A model generated the notes under the pieces. That model was not told the DNA's origin. It ran no database searches and was given only the letters and a program-made list of their open reading frames with translations. A DNA stretch of 64,000 nt, taken from positions 14,154,001 through 14,218,000 of the forward strand of contig BSBN01000187.1 of the NCBI GenBank assembly GCA_027924645.1, written 5' to 3'. The stretch is from Cunninghamia lanceolata. Lineage: Eukaryota; Streptophyta; Pinopsida; Cupressales; Cupressaceae. Of the stretch, positions 57,110 to 64,000 are shown piece by piece; positions within the stretch are counted from its first letter, which is position 1; each line of letters begins with the position of its first letter. The translations under genes were made by a program, and so were the position numbers.

Positions 57110-59752
57110 TTTACCATAGACTTAAAACAATAATCAAATTTCAAGGGGGGTTTGTAGTGTCTGCCTTACAGATACTACCCAAAACCAAGTATTCAGTTAT
57201 TTATGCTTACAAACATCCTCATTGCAATATATTCTTCCCAACACTTAACCTAAAACATTTAATCTACTCCTTGAACAGAAGTAAAAGATCAAGCATTCAA
57301 TATAGCAAACCCATATCCTAGAATCTCAAACACCCTTTAGCTGTTTACATTCAGAAAAAGAACACATTCAACTTGGAGACAAATAACAGAATACATACAA
57401 TGAAGCATTATTCATTTAAATCAACATGAAACTAATGAATTCTATGCATAAAACATTCAACATACAACTCATAAACTCACAAGGCACCAAATCAAAGCCA
57501 CTAGCAGAATTGTATCTTATTACAACACCCAAAATTTGTCCAGTTTTCAATAGCCAGAAATGAGTAACACAGTTTTCACTTTATAGCAAGACTGTGTACT
57601 CAATAATAATCACATGGCAATTCAAAAAAATTTCCATATACACTGCACCCAAAAATGGTGCCCAAAACATTAAAAGTGCATGCAGAACATGAAGGAGAAA
57701 CAGGTGAGTTTAGGAGATGTGCCGCCACTCGTAGATTTTCCTCATAAATCTGGTAGTTAGCCCGTTAACTCCATCAACCTATACCACTGTGCACCTGCCA
57801 TTAATGGCTTGCCAACTGATGGCCATATGAAATGTAGCAGCTACGTGCTACTGAAGCTTTCCCATCTAAAAATAGCTGTAGATACAAAGAAAACCTTCAC
57901 TGCTGAGAGTTTAAAACATGGTCGTCGATCTTCCTCCCTTTGCTGAGATCTGCGGCCTCAAAATACTTTGAAAATTCATTCACCAATTACAACGTGCCAT
58001 GTAGGCACTATGGGCTTCCATCACTGACTTTTCCACCATCTATTTTGCCCTCAAAATACTTGCATATGCAGCTGAAAATGAGATTCTATATACATACAAT
58101 CATTTGCATACAAGGCGGACCCCAAGACATTATGAAACAAATTTGAACCTGCATTTGGGTCTGGGCCTTGTATGTATCTCCCTTTGCACATCGGCATATA
58201 CAACACACTTTACATACAAGCCACAGACTTCAAATTATGATGAAGCATATCATAATCGGTTTGAAGTCCAACTTGTATCCTAACCCTTTGCATCTTCACT
58301 TTCTATATTGCATATACAAATGCAATATACATTCTGCGAACCCCAGTCATTTATCAATCAGATTGGAGAAATTTGAAATCCAGGCCTTGTACCTTCATTC
58401 TCTTGTATATCAGGATATACAATGCCATATACATGCAAGCTGCGCACCCCAAACCATTATGAAGCATATTGCAATCGCTGTCGGGTCTGAGCCATGTATG
58501 TTCCTCTTTGTATATAATCAATGTATGTCGCATATACAATGGGAACATACATACAAACTGTAGAATTGTGCCCTTTATCAACTAGACTGTATGTTCACTT
58601 CAGATCCGGCTTGTATATAAGGAATGTATGTTCGATTGCATGTGCAAACATACAATCGCAAATATACAAGTGGTGGGCCCTAGCTTTGAATCACTTTCCT
58701 TTGCATGTCTGATTTTGCACATTTCTTCCTGTATGTTTCTTTGCATCTATTGCTTGTATGTCCGAATGTACATTGGGAACATACAATCCCAACATACAAC
58801 CACGGACCTCACCCTATTTCACAAATACTACAAACATTCTAGCCGCGTCCACTTTGCATAATCCTCTTGTATATGCAAATGTATGTCACATATACAAACA
58901 ACTTGTATATTGGAGATACAATCACCTTTGTATGTGCACTGGGCCCCACCTTTTGTATGATCCTTTTACTGTAGCCAATGTATGTTGGCCCTTTTGTATG
59001 TTGACTTTGCATGTGCCAGCCTTGTACCCTTGCAATGTACATATCCTTTGTATGTGCACAATGTATATTTTCTTTGCATGTTTTCCTTTGTGTCTACCCG
59101 TTGCATGTCTATACATACAACACAAATATACATGCAAACCTTCTCATATATGTAGGGAATATTCCCAGAATCTGTGACAGATTCCTCAATGCATATAAAA
59201 ACCCGATATGCATTTAAAAGATGCAATCAATCAATTTTTTACTTTTTTGAAGGTCGATTTAACATTTTTGGGCCTGCCAATGTACATTTGCACTTGTACA
59301 TACAAAGACACATACATTCAATAGATTTCACCACCGCACAAAATGATTTTGGACTTAGCATTGTTTTCTCAAGCATGACGGGAAAAGGCGGTAAATAAAT
59401 GCATAAGGGTCGGTCAACCAATGAGTGCCTAGGCATGAAAATACAACTTAAACAATCAGGAACCCGCTACAAGAGGTCAACAACAAAATTAGAAAATAAA
59501 GTGCAAGACCCTATGAATCAGAATTTTTAGGGTTTGAATGAAAAAACTAGCAAATGTTCAAGCTTAAAACCCTAATCCTAGGCAGGCACCAACATAGGCT
59601 CCGACTGGGGACGTGCAGGTGTAAGGCTGCAATGAGAACCAGACCACTCTGGGACAGACCAGGCAAAACACAAAATGTAAAACAACACCGACTATACAAG
59701 GTATATACAGACCATTTACATCTAATTTATAGTGTGCACATAAGATATTCAT
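57110..59752 (-). repeat. 3' LTR of the second Gypsy element (borders approximate)
   Basis: It lies directly downstream (minus strand) of the pol remnant. It contains the same kind of TTGTAT/ATACAA array (about 58080-59330) and a GGGAATATTCCCAGAATCT motif at 59156, as in the LTRs of the nested Gypsy element. No clear TG or CA border was found on either side. Open frames up to 139 codons within the array are artefacts. Confidence 0.5.
58080..59330. repeat. Array of TTGTATRT / AYATACAA words, second Gypsy element
   Basis: Dozens of TTGTAT, TGCATA, ATACAA and ATACAT words in both orientations, as in 30670-32230 and 40150-41720, although the surrounding sequence is quite different. Confidence 0.75.
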
Positions 59753-60640
59753 TTATGAGAAATTTTTTTTAAGGAATTTACCATGCACAGGTAATTCTAG
59801 TAGTTCACCATTGAGGGCCTGGAGAAAGTAGGAATCTTCTTCATGAGTATTGCTGATTTGATATGGGCCCATCTATAAGGGCTCAAATTTACCATGTTTG
59901 CCCTTATCCTGGTTCTTTGCATTCCAAACAAGGACCAAGTCATTCATCTAGAACTTCCTTTCTGTAGCCCTTTTATCAAATAAATATTTTATCTTTTGTT
60001 GTTTCTTGATATTTGTCTTCTGTGCTTCTCTTCTACTTTCATCCAGTGCAACCAGTTGATTTATCCTTTCATTCATTGATTCCTCAATCTCCTCCTCATT
60101 TTCTTGTATGAATTTATAAACTGGTAGGAGATTATTCATAGGTAACTTAGCTATTGCACCATACACTAGATCAAAAGGTGACCTGCCAATTGCTTTCTTT
60201 ACTGTTATCTGGTCGGCCCACAGTGCCATCTTTAACTTTGAATCCCATGCCTTTTTGTTCTTGTCTACCATCCTTTTGATGATTTTCATAAGGCTTCTAT
60301 TACTTGATTCTACCTGACCATTTCCTTGTGGATGGTATGGTGATGTATGTGACAAACTAATCCCATAGTTGTTGCAGAAATCAACAAACTCACCAGATCT
60401 GAAACACATGGCATTGTCTGTGACCACTTTGACTGGCACACCAAACCTAACAATAATGTGTTCCAAAATAAAATCCATCACCACCCTACTTGTAGCTTTC
60501 TTAGTTGGAATGGCTTCAATCCATTTGGTAAAATAATCAGTAGCAACCAAAATCCAACTATGTCCTCCACTTGATTTTTCTAAAATTTCCCCTATAAAAA
60601 CAATTCCCCACTGTTGGAATGGAGCCTCCATAGTTATAGT
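59753..60640 (-). pseudogene. Integrase of the second Gypsy element, first catalytic residue lost
   Basis: The core reads WGIVFIGEI where WGxDFIG is expected: the first catalytic D is V (codon GTT at 60601-60599). The second D (VVTDNAMCF) and the E (NGQVESSNRS) remain, as does the HPQGNG block. The C-terminal part has TAG stops near 59950 and 59870 and ends KFLKKNFS with a TAA at 59755-59753. The HHCC domain lies just upstream (about 60840-60650; GYWWPTLFSNAQ, CDPC). Confidence 0.8.
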
Positions 60641-61049
60641 TGTAAGGGGTAATGCACCTTCTTATCTAAGTTTTCCTAAGAACCTTTTACATGGATCACA
60701 TTTTCTTACCATCCTTTGTGCATTTGAGAAAAGGGTGGGCCACCAGTAGCCTACTCTAAGAGTTTTGTGAGTTCTTGTATTGGCAGAGTAGTGTCCACCA
60801 CATACTCCTTTGTGCATGTCTCTTAAAATATCCCTAGCCTAATTTTCATCCACAGACCTAAGTAATACACCATTAGGATTCTTCCAATACAACTCTTCTT
60901 GAAGGATTATGTACTTGATTGCATGTATCTTCAAGGTCCTTTTCTGACTATCACTAAAGTGGGAAGGACAATTCAAACTCTACAAGTAATATATAATGTC
61001 CTTGTACCATTCAGATTCTGACATATTAACAATTTCATTCTGAACTACA

Positions 61050-62300
61050 TTCACTTAGCATGCCTCCAAATTTGATCGTGTCATCATCTTAGCCAAACCC
61101 TGTCCCCTTACCAGTTTTTTGATTTGTATCTCAATGTTGAATTCTTGCAACTTGTTTATCCATCTGCATCTTCTTCCTGTCACTTCCTGTTGAGTAAAAA
61201 TATCTTTAACTACTGCATGGGGCACATATGCAACTATCTGAGAGCCTACTAAGTATGGCCTGAAGCTTTTAACTGCTCTAACCAATGCATATGCCTTCTT
61301 TTCCATGATATCATATTTTAACTCAGCTGCCTACAATGACATGCTAAAGAAAGCAATAGGTTGCTCAAAACTATCTTCATTTTTCTGTAATAAACATGTA
61401 GCAACAGTGTGAAAGGAAGCAAATGAGAACAACTGAAGTGGCTTAGAAAAATTAGGAGATCTCAACACAGGAGCCATCTTTATAGCTTCTTTGATGTTCC
61501 AAAATGATTTAGTTGCTTCACTTTCCCATTTGACAGTTGCACCCTTCTTCAACATTTTAGAAATATCCTTTGTAGTCTCTGCAAAGTTAGGAACAAATCT
61601 TCTAACAAAACTAATTTGCCCAAAGAAAGACTGAATGCCTTTCACAGTTTTAGGAATTTGAATTCTGTCAATTGTAGCAACCCTTTTAGGATCAATCCTA
61701 ACTCCATCCTTGGAAACAATGTGTCCCAATAGTTTTCCTTCCACCACCCCAAAAGCACATTTCTTTGGGTTAAGTGAAATGCCATATTCTAGTGCCCTAA
61801 TAAAAATTTGTTCTAGATGCATGCAATGTTGCTCCTCCTTTTTTGAATAAGTAGTTAAATCATCCTAATATATAGCCAAGATTGAGTCAATCAATCCTGC
61901 AAAAGCAATATCCATAGCCCTCTGAAATGTAGCACCTGCATTTGTTAGTCCAAATAGTATTCTTACATATACATATGTCCCCCATGGAGTGGTGAAGGCA
62001 ATCTTATATTGTTCAGATTCTTTTACCTTCACCTGATTGTATCTTGAAAACTCATCCATCATGGATAAAAGCTCACAACTAGTTACCTTTTGCAACATAG
62101 CTTCCATGTTAGGCGGTGGATAATTATCCTTAAAAGAAGATACATTTAAATTTCTAAAGTCAACACAAAGTCTTATATCACGATTTTTCTTTCTAACTGG
62201 GACAAGATTGGACACCCAAGTTGAGTGTTTGATAGGTACAATTATTCTAGCCTCCTTAAGCTTCATAAGCAATTCTTACATCTTTGGAGCCAGACTTGAT
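61050..62300 (-). pseudogene. Reverse transcriptase and RNase H of the second Gypsy element
   Basis: RT blocks in order: ILVPVRKKNRDIRLCVDF region, LLSMMDEFSRYNQV, FGLTNAGATFQRAMD, and the catalytic site, which reads Y-stop-DD because a TAG sits at 61867-61865 inside it. The connection follows (GQISFVRRFVPNFAE), then RNase H with EKKAYALVRAVKSFRPYLVG and VRGQGLAKM near 61300-61080. A TAG lies before AAEL near 61330. A frameshift near 62290 separates this from the upstream part. Confidence 0.8.
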
Positions 62301-62354
62301 AGGTCTTTGTTTCTGTCTGAATGGCTTAGCTCCAGGCTTCAAAGGAATCTCATG

Positions 62355-63240
62355 CTAGAATAAGTCCTCTCTATAAGCTTTTAGGTCCTCATATGACCAT
62401 GCAAAGACATGCTTATACCTTTTTAGTAATGCAATCAACATACTCCTGATGTGTGGCTTGAGTTGTTTGCCAATGTATACCCTTTTGGGGGCATGAGATG
62501 TCCCCAAGTTTATCTCCTCCAAGTCATTCTTATTTGTAGGAGATGCCTTTGTAACAAACTGGTCTCTATTGTCAAATGCTCTCTCTAAAGAAACTAGCCC
62601 TCTAGGGATTTTATTTGTTTTGAGTTGAATTACCTCTTTCCCCAAAAGAGTTTCTTTTCCATCCACAACTTCTACAAAGTTTTGAAAATACATCTCCTGG
62701 TTCTCATATTCATCTATGTAGTGTAAAAATCTCAACAAATCTTTATCATCATCAAACACCTGCCAGTTGCATATGTTATCTGGTACTGTAGGTCTAAGCT
62801 TAACTTCAACATTTGTAACATCAAACAGAGTGACATCATCTAGCCTTGTGGCCACGTTAGCTAAAAAATCTGCCATGACAGTTTTTGACCTCTCTATCTA
62901 GTTTATTGAAAAAGCATCAAACAATTCAATTGTATCCCAAACAGCATGCTTATACTATTTTAACCTCTTATTTTTTCAAGCATACTTATCTCTAACCTAG
63001 GAAACAATTAACTCTGAATCCCCAAATACTTTGAGCATCTTGATCCCATGCTTCAAAGCAACATTCAATCCTAGCAATAGAGCTTCATATTCTACAATAT
63101 TATTTGTGCAGGCAAACTTTAATAGGAAAGAGAACTTTAGAAGCTTACCATCTGGAGACAGAAACACAAGTCCAGCACCAGAGCCTTCCTTTGAATAAGC
63201 TCCATCAAAATACATAGTCCATAGACCTTGTTGGTCAAGC
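62355..63240 (-). pseudogene. Extra RNase H-like domain of the second Gypsy element, upstream of the RT
   Basis: WTMYFDGAYSKEGSGAGLVF (FDG near 63209), then NNIVEYEALLLGL, then VFGDSELIVS, then MADFLANVATRLDD near 62876: the D, E, D and terminal ADxLA features of an RNase H domain. Three stops (TAG, TGA, TAG) lie between 63000 and 62940. A linker (62800-62360) leads to the RT. This is the same domain order as in the nested Gypsy element. Confidence 0.65.
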
Positions 63241-63359
63241 TCTTGAATGCAAATATCTTTCCTTTTACCTCCTTGATCATCTAAGACAACTCTGAAATTT
63301 TCACAGTCAGTATCCACAAAACATATATGTTCCTCTGAATCTTGATCCTCAACTATTTC

Positions 63360-64000
63360 TAGTGATCTTTTTCTCTGACTAGTTTGACATCTTTGCCATT
63401 CATTGGGATCATGGCATATGATAGATCCAGTTGCATACTTCCACCAATCAATGCTGCCCATCTCCTTGACAACAGCATACCATACTGTGGCTTTATGTCA
63501 ACAACTGTTATGTTCATTTTGTAAGTTTTTTCTGGATATGCTGCTAGCCTAAAATCCACATCCTTCATGATTCTAATAACTGGTACCTCCCTAGCATCCA
63601 TTGCATAGCATTTTCCACATGCCTTATCTATCTTCAATCTAGCTTGATGCATGATAGCCAAAGGCATGATATTTGTTAATGCTCCTGAGTCAAGCATACA
63701 ATTCTTAATCACTTTTCCATTGATAGCAAGGGAGACATAAAATGGTTCAACCTGTGAAGGGCATTTTGTCATGGTCACCCCTAAATATACTTCAGGAACC
63801 TCATCCTCATCCATACACATGGCTTGTTTCTTACCCTGAGTCTCAACATTATGCTTGGCTTGACAAGGTACTCCTGAAATTAGGGACAATGCTTTATTCC
63901 TGAATTCTTCAACTTTCATCAACTCCATCAATGGAACAAAGACCTTTATCTAGGACAAGATTTGAGTTATGTCAAAAGGAGCATAATTTTGTATAATAGT
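63360..64000 (-). pseudogene. Protease region of the second Gypsy element, cut by the right window edge
   Basis: CMLDSGALTNIMP (DSG near 63690) is the aspartic protease active site, preceded by PFYVSLAINGKVIKN. A TAG near 63953 interrupts the upstream frame. Gag lies beyond the window. A frameshift near 63400 separates this part from the extra RNase H. Confidence 0.75.

Overview
This 64-kb window looks like intergenic heterochromatin from a plant with a very large genome, most likely a gymnosperm such as a conifer. The support is old nested LTR retrotransposons with long (about 3 kb) LTRs, Gypsy and Copia type remnants with plant-style primer-binding and polypurine signals, degenerate TTTAGGG-like arrays, and coding remnants broken mainly by TAG codons. 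I see no intact host gene, rRNA, tRNA or CRISPR array. The organism call is an inference.

Layout. 1-965: minus-strand Gypsy-type 5' end (gag start, primer-binding site, LTR). 974-4205: minus-strand remnant of a long coiled-coil ORF. 4649-5095: a roughly 120-bp GTTCAA-rich tandem repeat. 5340-12590: one or more plus-strand LTR-element remnants, with a proline/serine-rich ORF (6228-8741), a CCATATC minisatellite and a row of AT-rich hairpins. 12598-15396: 3' part of a Copia-like element (coiled-coil ORF, polypurine tract, 1.09-kb LTR). 15397-17990: another element's 3' end with hairpin minisatellites and an LTR start at 16738. 17990-19409: AT-rich diverged repeats.

19414-46394 is the most interesting part: a candidate DNA transposon bounded by about 45-bp inverted termini and a 4-bp AATG duplication. 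Inside it, left to right, are a terminal block, subterminal palindromes, a 4.2-kb degenerate telomere-like array, another palindrome, a decayed transposase-like gene (plus strand, 26283-28289), a 357-bp tandem array, and a multi-exon gene on the minus strand (46095-44042) that starts next to the right terminus. A 12.5-kb Gypsy element (30383-42899) with two about 3-kb LTRs is nested inside; without it the host element would be about 14.5 kb. A second copy of the same non-coding half starts at 46681 and keeps the same order (terminal block, palindrome, telomere-like array, palindrome), so this looks like a family.

46681-51480: that second copy, with an extra 43-bp CT minisatellite. 51480-56290: a repeat rich in ATAATAGTC-like words, interrupted by a roughly 3-kb Copia-type LTR. 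56300-57105: unresolved, ending in a (TG)30 tract. About 57110-64000: a second Gypsy element on the minus strand, related to the first, running off the right edge. Both Gypsy elements place an extra RNase H domain upstream of the reverse transcriptase, and both have LTRs packed with TTGTAT/ATACAA words.

All coding regions found appear inactive. Positions and counts were read by eye; no alignment or database search was run.
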